This document shows, piece after piece, positions 34,501 through 44,284 of a stretch of 64,000 bases of DNA. This stretch comes from Trachemys scripta elegans. Its lineage: Eukaryota; Chordata; Testudines; Emydidae. The stretch lies in contig NC_048298.1 in NCBI RefSeq assembly GCF_013100865.1, positions 89,784,634 to 89,848,633 of the forward strand. The letters run 5' to 3'. How positions within the stretch are numbered: position 1 is the stretch's first letter; the number at the start of each line of letters is the position of its first letter. Below the pieces are notes generated by a model. The model saw only the letters and a list, made by a program, of their open reading frames with translations, searched no databases and had not been told where the DNA came from. Made by a program: the position numbers and the translations under genes.

Positions 34501-35350
34501 GGTATGGTGTGGCACTATGAAACAGACTTGTCAGGCACTGGTATAATATAGCATAAAACTCCTCTAGCTGCTGCGTTGCATCAGACCTATGGTTGCTCTG
34601 GGCTGGCCTCCCTCACATGGCCCTGGCCCATGATGGTTCTCTGTAAGGCAGGTTTAAAACTCCCCTAAGGCAGCCTACTGTGTAGCTGGGAGAGGTTTCT
34701 TGGCTCCTGTTTGGTGATCAGCATATGGCCCACGGTGTCAGGATTGGTGATGCTCTAGCTCAGGGATCTGAAGGATCTGACCTCCACTAACTGGAGCCTT
34801 TCATCACCCTGGGACTCTGTGTTCTTTCTTTACAGAGATTTCAGCTGATTTCAAGGAGCAGCCCTCTCCAGCTGGGAAGGAGACATCGGTGTCTCCAGCA
34901 TGCGCCTCGCCGCCCAACAGCCACCATTCCTCTGAGCTTCCCCTGCACATGTCCCTTGGCCATACCAGCTGCATTAACCCTGTCCTAGCAGGCCGGCTGG
35001 AGGACTTCCTGGAGAGCAGCACTGGCCTCCCCCTTCTGCCAGCAGGCCACGATGGGCCTGAGCCCTTGTCCCTGATCGATGACCTCCACAGTGAGATGCT
35101 GAGCAGCTCAGCCATTCTGGACCACCCGCCTTCCCCTATGGACACCTCAGAATTGCACTTTGCCCATGAGCCAACTGGGGGACTAGTCCTGGACCTAGCT
35201 GAGGGTAACTTGGACAGCATGGACTGGCTGGAGCTTTCGGGGGGCCCTGTCATGAGCCTTGCTCCCCTAAGCACTGCAGTCCCCAGCCTCTTCTCCACAG
35301 ACTTCCTTGATGGACATGATCTGCAGCTGCACTGGGATTCTTGCTTGTAG
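19484..35350 (+). CDS. MRTFA: MRTFA (MKL1), myocardin-related transcription factor A; 13 exons, 5' end missing
   Basis: Coactivator of SRF. In this family, RPEL motifs bind G-actin and hold the protein in the cytoplasm; actin polymerisation frees it to enter the nucleus. The coding exons are 19484-19539, 22398-22473, 23310-23471, 25351-25526, 26200-26355, 26992-27245, 27775-27946, 28243-29334, 30716-30823, 32195-32359, 33286-33462, 34227-34287 and 34836-35350. They join in frame through GT-AG introns into about 1,055 codons ending in TAG. Domain order is RPEL1-RPEL2 linker, RPEL2, RPEL3, basic box, Q-rich box, SAP, leucine zipper and acidic C-terminal activation domain. MRTFB and myocardin are the alternatives; the convergent SGSM3 neighbour and the close match in the basic, Q-box and C-terminal parts favour MRTFA. 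The visible part is already longer than the roughly 931-residue human form as I remember it, mainly through extra sequence before the MDLEQ exon. The RPEL1 core exon was not found upstream and is presumably outside the window. Confidence 0.96.
19746..20989. mobile_element. TIR element with G-rich minisatellite core, copy 1
   Basis: Ends TTACTCCTG (19746) and CAGGAGTAA (20981-20989), with inner similarity (gaggattctgtgcc against gatgcagaatttccc). The core from about 19970 to 20560 is a degenerate G-rich tandem repeat of the type ggggctcagtgggggg. It lies in the MRTFA intron just after the 19484-19539 exon. A second copy is at 54791-55864 in SGSM3. No target duplication was identified and no transposase is visible. 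Confidence 0.65.
22398..22473 (+). CDS. MRTFA: MRTFA exon: RPEL2
   Basis: Acceptor tgctgcag and donor gtacgg. It reads TEDYLKRKIRSRPERSELVR and continues MHILE. RPERSEL is the RPxxxEL core of an actin-binding RPEL motif. The exon ends one base into a Glu codon, which the next exon completes. Confidence 0.95.
23310..23471 (+). CDS. MRTFA: MRTFA exon: basic NLS segment and RPEL3
   Basis: Acceptor ctgtccag and donor gtaagt, 162 nt. It contains the basic stretch KQLKLKRARLADDL, which in this family is part of the bipartite nuclear import signal, followed by RPEL3 (KISQRPGPMELVEKN). In MRTFA, actin and importin compete for this region. One base of a split Val codon is left at the 3' end. Confidence 0.95.
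24205..24300 (+). repeat. MIR SINE fragment
   Basis: The sequence tttgtgcctcagctggtcat, taaaatgggggtgatcatac and gataaattaatgtttgtag matches the MIR core. Confidence 0.6.
24485..24960 (+). mobile_element. hAT element, left end and G-rich body, right end missing
   Basis: Starts CAGGGGTGGGCAAACTATGG, a hAT end matching in inverse the right end at 47110 (ccatagtttgcccacccctg). The body is GC-rich and then G-rich (gggtggtggtcggggg). Lies in an MRTFA intron; open frames in it are compositional. Confidence 0.6.
25351..25526 (+). CDS. MRTFA: MRTFA exon: acidic Ser/Pro-rich linker
   Basis: Acceptor ttttcag and donor gtaaca. It reads VGQVNYPKVADNSSFDEDSS and continues through DALSPEQPASHESQGSVPSP, a region highly conserved in MRTFA and rich in SP sites that could be phosphorylated. 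Phase joins cleanly on both sides. Confidence 0.94.
26200..26355 (+). CDS. MRTFA: MRTFA exon: proline-rich segment
   Basis: Acceptor ccttgcag and donor gtatgg, 156 nt (52 codons, phase 0 to 0). It encodes VVSQLQINADSNETPFLPEQ followed by a polyproline run (PLPPLPPPPLLPPS) and ends TLIK. The first half diverges from what I remember in mammals; the proline core is conserved. Confidence 0.93.
26992..27245 (+). CDS. MRTFA: MRTFA exon: basic box B1 and Q-rich box
   Basis: Acceptor tgaatag and donor gtacgg. The basic box KKAKELKPKVKKLKYHQYIP and the Q-rich segment ILQQQQLFLQLQILNQQQQQ together contact SRF in this family. The exon ends two bases into the Lys codon of APPK, which the next exon completes. 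Translation reads open past the donor to 27327 but no longer resembles MRTFA there, so the donor at 27246 is used. A diverged copy of the exon's tail lies just downstream (see findings). Confidence 0.94.
27328..27363 (+). repeat. diverged tandem copy of the MRTFA Q-box exon end
   Basis: 27216-27251 (exon end plus donor) and 27328-27363 match at 29 of 36 positions, offset 112 bases, with weaker similarity continuing downstream. The GT of the splice donor is lost in the second copy (aaaggacgg instead of aaagtacgg). Confidence 0.6.
27775..27946 (+). CDS. MRTFA: MRTFA exon: Ser-rich linker and start of SAP domain
   Basis: Acceptor tcctgcag and donor gtaaat. One base completes the Lys codon, then PPGEQQSGTSAPAMRSLSAT and a serine-rich stretch follow, ending GKPGPLPTNLDEMK. 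LDEMK opens the SAP helix that continues in the next exon. Confidence 0.93.
28243..29334 (+). CDS. MRTFA: MRTFA large exon: SAP domain and leucine zipper
   Basis: Acceptor cttcttag and donor gtaggc, 1,092 nt (364 codons). It begins VAELKQELKMRALPVSGTKT, the SAP domain, which can bind DNA. Next come EVVVAFPAARLSTGPALV and the SP/TP cluster GSTGSTPPVSPTPSERS. The leucine zipper follows, DKDQMLQEKDRQIEELTRML then KQKQQLVEMLRLQLEQEKR, used for dimerisation. Two psi-KxE sumoylation-type motifs, IKSE and VKQE, follow. It ends near VLTVTNQNAE, GNSCTPLQ. The frame stays open to 29475, but the donor and resumed homology downstream place the end at 29334. Confidence 0.95.
29767..29957. repeat. foldback repeat, copy 2
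   Basis: Same family as 11761-11950: left arm gagacaaggtgggggaggta, right arm tacctcacccaccttgtttt, with cacagagctcctcttcagg near the centre. In the intron after the large SAP exon of MRTFA. Confidence 0.75.
30716..30823 (+). CDS. MRTFA: MRTFA exon: Gln/Pro/Ser-rich, not in human form as remembered
   Basis: Acceptor tttttcttttcag and donor gtagct; 108 nt, 36 codons, phase 0 to 0. It reads RVQSSPTKLSSQPQCQLPAS, then NSQQQPPRLLNQPVRK. I do not recall a counterpart in human MRTFA; MRTFB carries a longer insert at about this place. Its splice sites and phase symmetry support a real, possibly skippable exon. Confidence 0.82.
31283..31397. mobile_element. short MITE with near-perfect 27-bp inverted ends
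   Basis: The first 27 bases (31283-31309, gggtatgtctacacagc...) match the inverse of the last 27 (31371-31397) at 26 of 27 positions. 115 bp in all, flanked by CTA and TTA. Probably Harbinger-like. Confidence 0.75.
32195..32359 (+). CDS. MRTFA: MRTFA exon: QPFF-containing segment, not in human form as remembered
   Basis: Acceptor tccctgtag and donor gtagct; 165 nt, 55 codons, phase 0 to 0. It begins AQKPGLQVVTGQLPHTILSF and contains PPNLQPFFLNGFHKG before a Lys-rich end (SKAKQPNVPKK). Like the preceding exon, it adds sequence I do not remember in mammalian MRTFA. The open frame, symmetric phase and good splice sites favour coding use. Confidence 0.83.
33286..33462 (+). CDS. MRTFA: MRTFA exon: MDLEQ / PPGYEEAM segment
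   Basis: Acceptor ctaaacag and donor gtaaga; 177 nt. It contains SSSQPGSPAATSPPQMDLEQ, SLFGTPSPPLP and KEPPGYEEAMKQQPK, all strongly conserved. The mammalian LKKEPP (a psi-KxE motif) reads PMKEPP here, so that sumoylation-type site is lost. Confidence 0.94.
33750..34013. mobile_element. MITE with gtctacact-type ends
   Basis: Starts gggtgtgtctacactgcgg after TTA and ends gctgcagtgtagatataccc. Lies in the intron between the MDLEQ and MDDLFDILI exons of MRTFA. Confidence 0.6.
34227..34287 (+). CDS. MRTFA: MRTFA exon: MDDLFDILI segment of activation domain
   Basis: Acceptor cttcccag and donor gtgagg; 61 nt. It encodes ENGCSSQQMDDLFDILIESG plus one base. MDDLFDILI is the conserved amphipathic start of the C-terminal transactivation domain. 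Confidence 0.94.
34836..35350 (+). CDS. MRTFA: MRTFA last coding exon: C-terminal activation domain and stop
   Basis: Acceptor ctttacag; ends at TAG 35348-35350. It begins EISADFKEQPS and includes GRLEDFLESSTGLPLLPAGH, DGPEPLSLIDDLHSEML, DHPPSPMDTSELHF and the C-terminus FSTDFLDGHDLQLHWDSCL, near-identical to other vertebrate MRTFA. This is the strongest single anchor for the gene's identity. Confidence 0.97.
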
Positions 35351-38300
35351 CTCTCTGAATGGACACTGAAGGGAATGGGGGGGAGGGCACAGGCACGGGG
35401 CGGGAAGAGGCCAATCAACCAACAATGAGCCCCTTTCGTGTAAACTCTTCCCCCAGTCGTGACCTCCTGTAGTGAAACTCGTACTGTTGGCAAGGGCTGG
35501 CACAGCTGTTGGTGGGTCATTGTGCTCACTGGGGCTACAATCAGCAGGTCAGACCAGAGCAGTAACCATAGCTTTCAGGGGACAGGGGCTGCAGATGTTT
35601 GAAATGGGCGTGTTCCCTGCCTATACCCTGGCTCTAAAGCTGAAATATCACCACTGCAGGGTAGGGAGGCCTCCCCTGCTCCTTTGGCTCAACTGGGAAC
35701 AGCTCACCTGGGAGCCAGGAGAGGGGTAGGGCAGGGGCCAACCTAAAAGCAATTGGGAAACAAAGGGGTTCCTGCTGTGCTGGGAGGGGTGAACGGTCAC
35801 TTACAGGGACTCCTCATGTTAGGCAGCAGCTCAGCTATTCCTCCCAGCGGCTGTTTAAGGAAGGGGGAGCACTGCGTTAGCCATGGCCCCGCTCTTCCTG
35901 CAGACCAGAGCTGTCACGCGGGTCTCGGTTATAGGAGAAGCTTCAGGCCAAAGGGACGCTCAAGCAATAAGCCACCTTCGACCAGGGGCAGTACAAGGGA
36001 TGGGTTCGGTTAGGATCTGCCGTCTGGCTGGAGGAGAGAGAGGTCCATGGGGGAATGACCAGGCAGCGCACCCCTCACTCACGGGAGTTCTACAGCCACA
36101 GATGCTAGTGCCCAAAGAAATACCCTTTCTCAAGTAGATCAGGTTGTTGCTGGTTAGGGGCCCTGTACTAAGTCCTTCACACAACCCAGGATGAGAAACC
36201 AGAGCAGGGAGAAGGGGATCATGACTGGAAACCCAGCCCTCCCATCCTGCTCTGGGCCAAGGCCGTGAGCAAAGTAGAGTAACTACTGCCACAGGAGCGT
36301 GCAGGGCACTGCAGTGCAAAACTCAGGCTGTGCTGAGAGCCAGTCAAAGGGGCGCATGAACTTCCTGCCACACAGATGGAAGGCGACTACGGGGCCTCCA
36401 TTTCCCAGCTCTGAGGTGCTGTTACTCGTGGTAGAGCAGGTACCTGCCTAGGATCCTGGAGGGTCGGGCTTCAGCTTTGTGTGTGTGGCTTTTGGAAGCC
36501 GCTGATCCGGGATGGGGTGTTGGGTGGGAGGAGGGGGAGGTGGGCCCTCTGCAGCAGCTATTAGTCATGGCTGCAGCTTAGGAAAGGCTAAGCCTGCTGC
36601 TGGGTTCATATTGCACAAAAGGAGAGTGGCCCAACCTGCATTACGGTGCTAAAAACCTGCTCTTTCGATTGGGGCCCCAGCCTCCCGCAGAGCTGGGGGT
36701 GGGCCAAGAATCCCGGCACACAGGCTGCATCAGGCCCCTTGCTCATTCTGCCCCTGGGGTTCCTACTCAGCCTGCAGCCCAAGCTCCCTGCTGTCAGGTC
36801 ATTAGCACCAGCCTGCTCAAGCCCTGCTGCAGCTGTGGCTCACTAGGCACAGCTGGGCTGTCTGGGCCTAACAGCTGCCCAGGGCCAGAAGAGGCTGAGT
36901 GCTGGAAAATAGCCAGTGGGTGGCTGGAGCCAGGGGTGAGGCAGCTATTGATGTCTCCTCCATGCGTGAGGGGGCCTTCTGTGCTGTGGGCTATTAGAGA
37001 CAAGCAACTTAGGGTGACACTATTTTCAGGTGAGCGATTTGTCTCCTGGCGTCAGCTTTCCCCCTGCTCACCCATGCCATGAGCCCCTGCGGGGACAGAG
37101 AGACTTCCCTGCTGCCCAGGGGAAGGGTTGGAAAAACAGCTGATGCAGTGTGTCACAGAAATGAAGGGGAGAGGGCAAGCATCATGCTCATGTTGCTCTG
37201 CAGCAGTGGCAGATGGTTCATTGCAGGGCAGGGCTCTGGCACAGGCCCCTCCTGGAGGCGGGAGAGGTGTGGAAGGCTATTCTCAGGCATCGCTAAAGCA
37301 GATGCGAAGGCAGGACGGTCTCTGCTGAGCAGTGCCATGTTCACCCTAGTCCCAGAGGAGTAAAAGGAAAAAAAAAAATTCTTACTAGAAATTTCACACC
37401 CAGTCTCCCTCCCATCCCCTTTTTGGCCTACCCCTCTAAGCTCCCTAGGCTGCAGCAGAGTGGGGATTTTAGCTTAGTTTATGTGACCTAGAAATGGCCT
37501 TCTCAACCCCAAGCGACTTTGGTAATTATGGCTGAGTTTGGAAGGGGCTGCTTTCAAGCCTTTATACGTCTTACTCATCCTAGTCCCCTTCTAAGCTTGT
37601 TCTGTCTCTGGTCAGTGATGTCATTCACCACCTCGTGTGAAAAGTGAACCAGCCATGCTGTTTGGAGCCTCCCCTCTTCTGCCCTAGACAGGTGCTGAGC
37701 CTGTGGGGAGCGGGGACGGTCTGCTGTGTATGGCTGTGGGCAGAAGGCAGCATGGCCAACTGGACTCTTATGGAGAAGCTGGTGGTGGTGGTGCTGCTTT
37801 CAGAGGACCAGGGCTGGAGGTACTGGCTTTGAAAGAAAATTTAATAGGAAAAAGTGAATTCCCCTCACCCAACTTGTGTGATGGTAGGACAGACACAGGG
37901 TGGGGTAAGCAATTTCCTTTGCCCCCAGTAGCTGAATATGTCAGTGTATCAACCAGTCTGGTGTCTGTCCCTGGCGTACCTGGGAAGAGACATGCCTCAG
38001 GATGAAGGAGGGGGTTTCATGCTGCTTTCTTGCCTCTTGGTATCTGCCATTCATTAGTAGCTAAGGAAGAATCTCTGTATATGTATATACCTCGCTAGCT
38101 GTTCTTGGAGGGAAAGTGGGGAGGTGCAGCCACCCTCCTACTCTATGTCAAGGCATAAGTGGCAGCTGGGCATGGTATACCTGAATCACCGGGAGGGGAG
38201 CATGTCTTGCATTGCTGGAGCCCCTTCTGCTTGTTCTGGGAGGAGAGTTGGTATTGTAATTCTATGGTTTGGGGAGGAGATGGAATCAGGCCACGGCTTA

Positions 38301-39705
38301 GCTGTTCTAGTCTTATTGCACGTGCCCTTCAAAGGCGATTGCTTCTTTTTACTATTCTGTGTTTAGCTGGTGTGCACACAAGTCAGTGAAGCTGTGCCCA
38401 TCTCCCATGGTGCAAAGCTGTGCATTCTTCTCCTTCCCTACTGCAAGGGTGTGCTGGAGAAGCCATGTGTCCTGAGCAATAGAGCAGCTGTATAACGTTC
38501 CTGGTTGTTCCCTCCCCCCCCCTCCGGGCAGGAAAGGACTGCTGAATCGGAGGCTGGAACTGGGCTTCTTTCTTATGGCCTGGACTGGCCCTAGCTCTAT
38601 GCACTAATTGGGCTGTCTGTTTCTGATACAAAAGAATCAGTTTTTGCATAGGGGGCTCACACCACCATGGCTGCTGCATCTGTTCTGCCCAGAACTCTAC
38701 ATATCACATCACCCCTTGGAGTCTGAGCAAGGTGTCTGGGTACCTGCAAACCCCCCCCGAATCACTTACTCAGTGCTCCTGGGGTTAAAGAAATTGTGTA
38801 TGAGGCAGAACAAACCCATCTCCTGTAATCCTTGGGACCTGGGCTGGAGGGGCTTCCAGCCTGACCTAAGCTGCTCCAGTATTGTGTGAAAACCAGGCTG
38901 TCAGTATGGCTTTGGAGGCTGCTTTTATATGTACCACTGTGATCCCTGGCCCCACTGGAGCAGAGGCTCGGCTTTTTTTTGGGGGGGGGGGGGGGGACAA
39001 ATAACCTAACTACAAGAGTTAATATCAAGCAGAAAACAAATGATCAAAGTGCAATGTAGGAAGGTGGCATCAAACCAGTTCCCCGGGTGGGGTGGGGGAG
39101 AGGGTGGGTAAACCAAGTCACTCCTCCCCACTCCCCAGGGGACTGCAAAATCCAGAGGGCTATTGCTGCATAGGAAGAGGCCTAAGGCCCTCTGTAAAGT
39201 GAGGCTGCAAGGGTGCAGTAGCTGGTACTGAAATACTAGAGCTGGGTTCCCATTGCTGGTGGTGCTTCTCAGTGGAGGGTCAGGTGGGGAGGTGGCCTGT
39301 TAGATGATCCTGCTTCTCAGCAAGGACCTAGGGCTTCTACTTCTCTGTACTCTTAGAGATTTTCCTGGGAGACCCTGTTGCGTCTCACAGGGAAAAACAA
39401 AAGCCTGATGTTCTGCCTCTATCTTGAATGTAACCCTGAAAATCTTTCTGCTGTAACCACTACTTGTTGATAATGTGTATTTGAGTAGCATGCACTCTCC
39501 CTTCCACTATGCAGCACCAGCAACGGGGGGGATCAGTACAGTCTGAGGCAATAGGCTCCAGCATGAACACTCAACTGGAAAAGGACAAGAGTGAAGAGTT
39601 AAGGGGTGAGAGAATGGATCCTTCCATTGAATTATTTTTTCAGTTATAAATACTTGGAAAAAAACATTTTATTAAAAAATAAAGAAAAAACATGATCAAA
39701 AGGTC
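35351..39705 (+). other. MRTFA: MRTFA 3' UTR
   Basis: About 4.3 kb between the MRTFA stop and a canonical AATAAA at 39678-39683, followed by a GT-rich stretch (gtctgtcttgtagg). No convincing ORF or splice-supported exon was seen. The stretch is less repeat-rich than the introns, which fits a UTR. It includes T8 followed by a 16-G run at 38973-38996. The exact cleavage site is inferred. Confidence 0.7.
39678..39683 (+). terminator. MRTFA: MRTFA polyadenylation signal AATAAA
   Basis: Canonical hexamer in an A-rich tract with GT-rich sequence 25-35 bases downstream. Transposon debris begins beyond it, fitting the end of the transcript. An earlier or alternative site cannot be excluded. Confidence 0.65.
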
Positions 39706-40429
39706 TGTCTTGTAGGCATTGGTACAGGACATCCCTGCCCTTGCAGGCTGAGAGCCCTTCACCTTTTGTCTTTGAAATGGAGGTATGGGAAGTGAGAAGA
39801 GGAGGAGGAATCCTAACTCTCCTAGTGCATTATTTGCACCTACAGCAGCTTCCCCTTCCCAGCATGCTTTGTCTTGCTTTTAAATGCTGTAGCATTTTGT
39901 TCTTGGTGAGTGGGTAAAGATGGTGAGTGACACTATAGGGATATTTCCATACAGGGTGGGGGGACTAACCGCATGCCCATAAACAGTAAGTTTCTCTCTG
40001 TCCAAACAGCGAGGACAGATTTTAACCCACCTCCATTTCTCCACGACTGAACCAAGGGGAAGACATTTTACCAATGTAGAGGGGAGGGTGCTGCCCTCTT
40101 TGGATGGGAGTTGGGAGATCCAGTTATTTAGTACGTGCCCTTATGGGGGCTCTGCTGTAGGACATGTATGCACCCTGCACTCTTGACCAGAGATTGTAAA
40201 TAACGGTGAGTGCCTGTGAAGTGCAGGGTCTTGTGCTCTCAGATGAAAGGACGTAGGGAGATATAGACCCCCTCACCCCTCCACTTAATTGCCTGCAGCT
40301 TAAGCTGGAGCAACTGCATTGACAGCTGCTTCCTAGCCTATTAGTTTTGGGTTTTTTCCCCTTAGTTGTTGCACAACTTGGGGGGGAGGGGCATTCTGAA
40401 ATTCTTGCCCCTTCAGCCTTTGTGGTCTA
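39706..40429. other. intergenic, nothing recognised
   Basis: Between the MRTFA poly(A) site and the DIRS-like remnant; no gene or named repeat seen. Confidence 0.4.
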
Positions 40430-42240
40430 TGACACTTACCCAGATTATGCTTAAGACTCCAAGGTTCCAGTGCTGCCAGAACGGTTTTCCTTATAGTGAT
40501 AGGACCTATAAGCTGTCTGTGGTGCCTCAGAAAATCTTATGTCCCATCCACGTGCAAAGTCTGCGGGGGGTTTAACGGCAGGAACACGTCCCTTAACATT
40601 AGCCTCAACCTCTCAGGCCATACCAGTGCCCTCCAGCCTCAGTTTCAGAGCTGAAGGCCTCTAAAGAAGAAAGCCGCTTTCTTCTGCCAGAGACTCTGGC
40701 ATGGCCTAACACCACCTACTCAGAGAAGGTTTCAACCAAGCAGCACCAAGAGGCATCTTGCTTGGTACTATTTGACACCTCCAGCATATGCATCTAAGAC
40801 CAAGATGGGCACCGAAAGCCACTGAAACCACTCAGACAGCCCCCAGCCAACGCCTAGGCCATGTCGGCCTCCACATTCATTATGCCAGATGCAAGGCTGC
40901 ATCTCAGATGGTCAGGCCTTGGGAAGGATTATGTATGCCCCAAACAAATCACTGTGCCTCCCTGAGTACTAGCCTCTCTTAGGTGGAAAGATCCTCTGAA
41001 GGTTGGTGTGGAAATACCATTCTCAAAAAATCTTCACACTGGATGCCTCTTTTGGGTGGAGTGCCACAGCACAGGGAAAATGGTCCTCATCCAAGAGAGT
41101 TCACTCCAAATGAACATCCTGGAACTAAGGGAAGGCCACTACCCATGTCAGCACTTACTTTGTGACAGAAAGGGCCGGACAGCAGTGCAGCTATGTATTA
41201 TGTAAACTGATGAGAAGGAGCAAGATCTTGGTCCTTGTGTGTAGAATAGCTGTGGTACTAGTACATCTCTCCTCACACAGATACTTCAGTGGTTTACCAG
41301 CAGTTGCAAACTCCCTGCTTTCTCATCCTCAAGACTTGCTTCTGATCACCGTCACCTCAGCCAGAAGAATGAGAGAACGCAGGGCTCATGGCAGAACCAC
41401 CATCCACTACGTGCTAGCGTGAAAAGGTCATGCTGCGCCCCCATCCTTGATTCCTCCCTAAAGACTTGTTGGAATTTCACACCAACCAAGGTAGGCTAAA
41501 ATACCAGTAAATGGCTAAGCCCCTCCCTTGAGGGAGGAAGCTAGTCTCCAACCATTAGATGTAAGTAGGGTTCTTGCCATCTACCCTGCCAGCATTAAGA
41601 CTCTGTGTATCCTTGGCGAAAAGGATGAGGGGTCAGCTGACTTCCCCTAAGCCTGTCCAAGAGGGTTTTATTGTATCTTGATCTGCTGTGAAATATCCCC
41701 CTCAGCAAGTGAAGGCTCAGTCCACTGCTGTCGCCCTCTTTAAGGACATCACCATCTCAGAAACCTGCAGGGCTGCGACCTGCTCCTTGGTTCACACATT
41801 TGTCAAACATTACACCATCAGACCTGCATCCATAGCTGACATGACCTTGAGTGACAGTCCTCCAACCTGTCTTCAATTCACTACTCACCTCCATGTTGAC
41901 CTACTGCTTAGGAATCTCCGACACTGGAGCATCCCTCAGGTCATAGAGAGGCTACCTAGCTGTACAGTAATGTGAGTTCTTCAAGATGTTTTATGCATCA
42001 GGGTGTTCTGCCTCCTGCTCTTCCCCTCATGTGCAGAGTCTGCCAGGTTTCATAGTTGAGAAGGAACTGGAGCAGCAGTGGGTCTACACCTCCCTGTATG
42101 CCCTCACCTGGAGCTCCAGGTGTGGCACTGCAACACTGTTGTTTACAGTCTCTGGTCAAGTGCGTGCACATCCTACAGTGGAGCATCCCCAGGGAGCAAG
42201 TGTCCTGCAAATGGATCCATTCCTGTTAGAGTAGTACTTG
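40430..42240 (+). mobile_element. second DIRS-like retroelement remnant, left end missing
   Basis: A zinc-knuckle-like start at about 40460 (PRFQCCQNGFPYSD) and a connection-region-like stretch at about 41030 (HWMPLLGGVPQHRENGPHP). A recombinase-like end at about 41745 reads DITISETCRAATCSLVHTFV then KHYTI. The 3' part (gagaaggaactggagcagca onward, about 42056-42200) resembles the right terminal repeat of such elements. Many stops; inactive. It occupies most of the MRTFA-SGSM3 intergenic gap. Confidence 0.55.
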
Positions 42241-43164
42241 AATAGAAACAGGCTGGCATGCCTTATGCTCATCTGTGTCTGCTCCAAGTTGTCTCCAACC
42301 TTCTCGAGGTTTCCATCGGTTGGGTTTAGGACACAGGAGTGCACAATTCCTAAAGAGCTGTCAAGCAAGGCTCTCCTGTTTTCTTTGGTTCCCTCCTGGA
42401 AGTATAAAGGGCACCTTACCTCTTAACTGTGTTCAGCCCTGAACTCTGTTTTGAGACAGCCTCTCTTCCCCACTCCCCTATGCTGAGGTGCGTGGTTGCC
42501 TTGCAAAGAACCTTTATTTTTTTTTTAAACTGCATGACAGACGAAAAAGTGCAGAACGGCTTTTCCTGCTGTGTTTTTTCACACTGATAAGTCCCAGGGG
42601 ATGTGATTTTAATTTGTACAGTGGAAACGCTGTTGTTGACAAATGTCACCATTAGAAGTGTCCTGAATATTCCATCCCACCATGCTCTCACTAGTTCTGG
42701 TGCAGTGTGCTGCTGGTTCTGATACCTGCTTTAGTCAGCAAGCCAGGCTTGACCTAGTCTTTCCTGGCCCTATTGTTGCGCTGTAGAATGGCGCTAATGC
42801 CGTAGCCACAGCTGAATATTTTGTTCTGCAATAGCGAGGGCCATCTTCCCTGCAGGGGTGGGGATGCAATTCTGTGTGCCTCTAAATCCCACTGCACAGT
42901 GCAGCCTGCTCCCATTTGCTAAATTCCAAACCAAGCCGTAAAGGATTAAGACCCATTTCAGTTGGAAACAGGGACAAAAGAGATGAGGTGATTTCAGGGT
43001 CACTGAGTGAGATAAAGACAAATTCTCTGGTCCTGTAAAGGATTCCTCTTTCCCTCCAGGAGCTCAGAGAGCAGGCATCCATCTTAAACCCCACAGAGAC
43101 CTGCAACAGCAAACCAAAGGAAGGCTCACCCGCCACCCCCATCCCTGCTGGAGAAAACCACCAA
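42241..43164. other. intergenic, nothing recognised
   Basis: Between the DIRS-like remnant and the SGSM3 poly(A) site. No exon or named repeat. Confidence 0.4.
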
Positions 43165-44200
43165 AGCTCTCCCACGATGCACTTTATTTACAACCCCAAA
43201 GACTAAAGGAAAGTAAGAATCTAGTGTTATTTCATGAGTAGTTTGTGCTCACAAACAAGTGCTTTCACCCTACAGCAGTAGTGTTGGTCCACTCCTAGCT
43301 TATAGTCCTCAGCCTCTTCCCACAGGGTAGGGGCTGAGTTAGTCTCCCTGAGCCAGCTCAGGCCTGAACCCACTTCCTGAGCTAAGATGATGCCAAAATA
43401 TACAGATATGTCTAGAGATCATTTACATCTTTTTGGTTAATTTAAAACAAGACGGCTAGAGGCTAAAACGACAGTATGATACTCCCTCTGGCTAGGGGAG
43501 AACTGGGGCTTGCCTCCACACTTTTGAGAAAAAGCCTCATCCCCTAAGGCAGTTCTAGTTGGTAACTGGCTGCTCCCTTAGGCACATCTTGTCGGCACCC
43601 TCATCCGTCCATTACACTGCTGGAGCAACAAGACAAAACATCTTTCACAGAGGGAGGCTCCCAAAGCACAAGAGACAGGGAAGTTCAGGTGGTTCTGTGC
43701 ATTCCTCAGCCTCCCCCCTCAATGGACTCTGGAGTTACTAAACAGGCAGGGGGAGCTGCCTCTTCACATGCTGCCCTCACATTCTGGGCTCCAGCGGCAC
43801 TTGGAAACATTGGACAGACACACCGATCTGCTCACTACCCCTAGGATAGTAGGCAGATTAAGAACTCTCTCCCAGAGGAGCAGCGGGGTGGGCCAAAAGG
43901 GAAGCTAGAAATCTGGCTGGTGGAGTTCCCCCCACCCGAGCAGGACTTACAGCTGGGGGCAAGGGAACACATGGGACTGAGAGCTGGGCAGCTGGTGCAG
44001 GGTATGCTGCACAGGCTGGGGGAAGGATTTCTGCCTGCAAGACCACACACAGCCCTCCAACCACCCAGTGCCTGGGGTGCAGTGCCCGGCCGAGCTGGAG
44101 AGGCTGTCGCTTCAGCTGGGCTGAGAGCAGCCACAGGTGGGGGAGGGAGGAGAGAGTGTGTGTTGAGTGTGGCAGTCTAGAAGGTCCGCAGTGGGCGGGG
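43165..44200 (-). other. SGSM3: SGSM3 3' UTR
   Basis: About 1 kb between the SGSM3 stop and a minus-strand AATAAA at 43183-43188, followed by gtgcatcgtgg. No coding signal or recognised repeat was seen inside. The cleavage point is inferred from the usual 15-20 base spacing. Confidence 0.7.
43183..43188 (-). terminator. SGSM3: SGSM3 polyadenylation signal AATAAA
   Basis: Plus strand TTTATT; canonical hexamer on the minus strand about 1 kb past the stop. Confidence 0.65.
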
Positions 44201-44284
44201 TCAGCCATCTATGTCCCAGCTGAAGAGATGGTGCTTCACCAGCATGTCCTGCACGCCTTCCTTCAGCGGCTTCTTCTCCTTCTC
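44201..44284 (-). CDS. SGSM3: SGSM3 last coding exon and stop
   Basis: Acceptor tcctgcag; 84 nt. Encodes EKEKKPLKEGVQDMLVKHHL FSWDIDG and ends TGA (44201-44203). KHHLFSWDxDG is the conserved C-terminus. Confidence 0.95.
   Translation of the reverse strand, partial: EKEKKPLKEGVQDMLVKHHLFSWDIDG

Noticed and set aside
22398..35350. MRTFB or myocardin instead of MRTFA
   Set aside because: RPEL, basic, Q-box and C-terminal sequences match MRTFA most closely, and the convergent SGSM3 neighbour fits the MRTFA locus.
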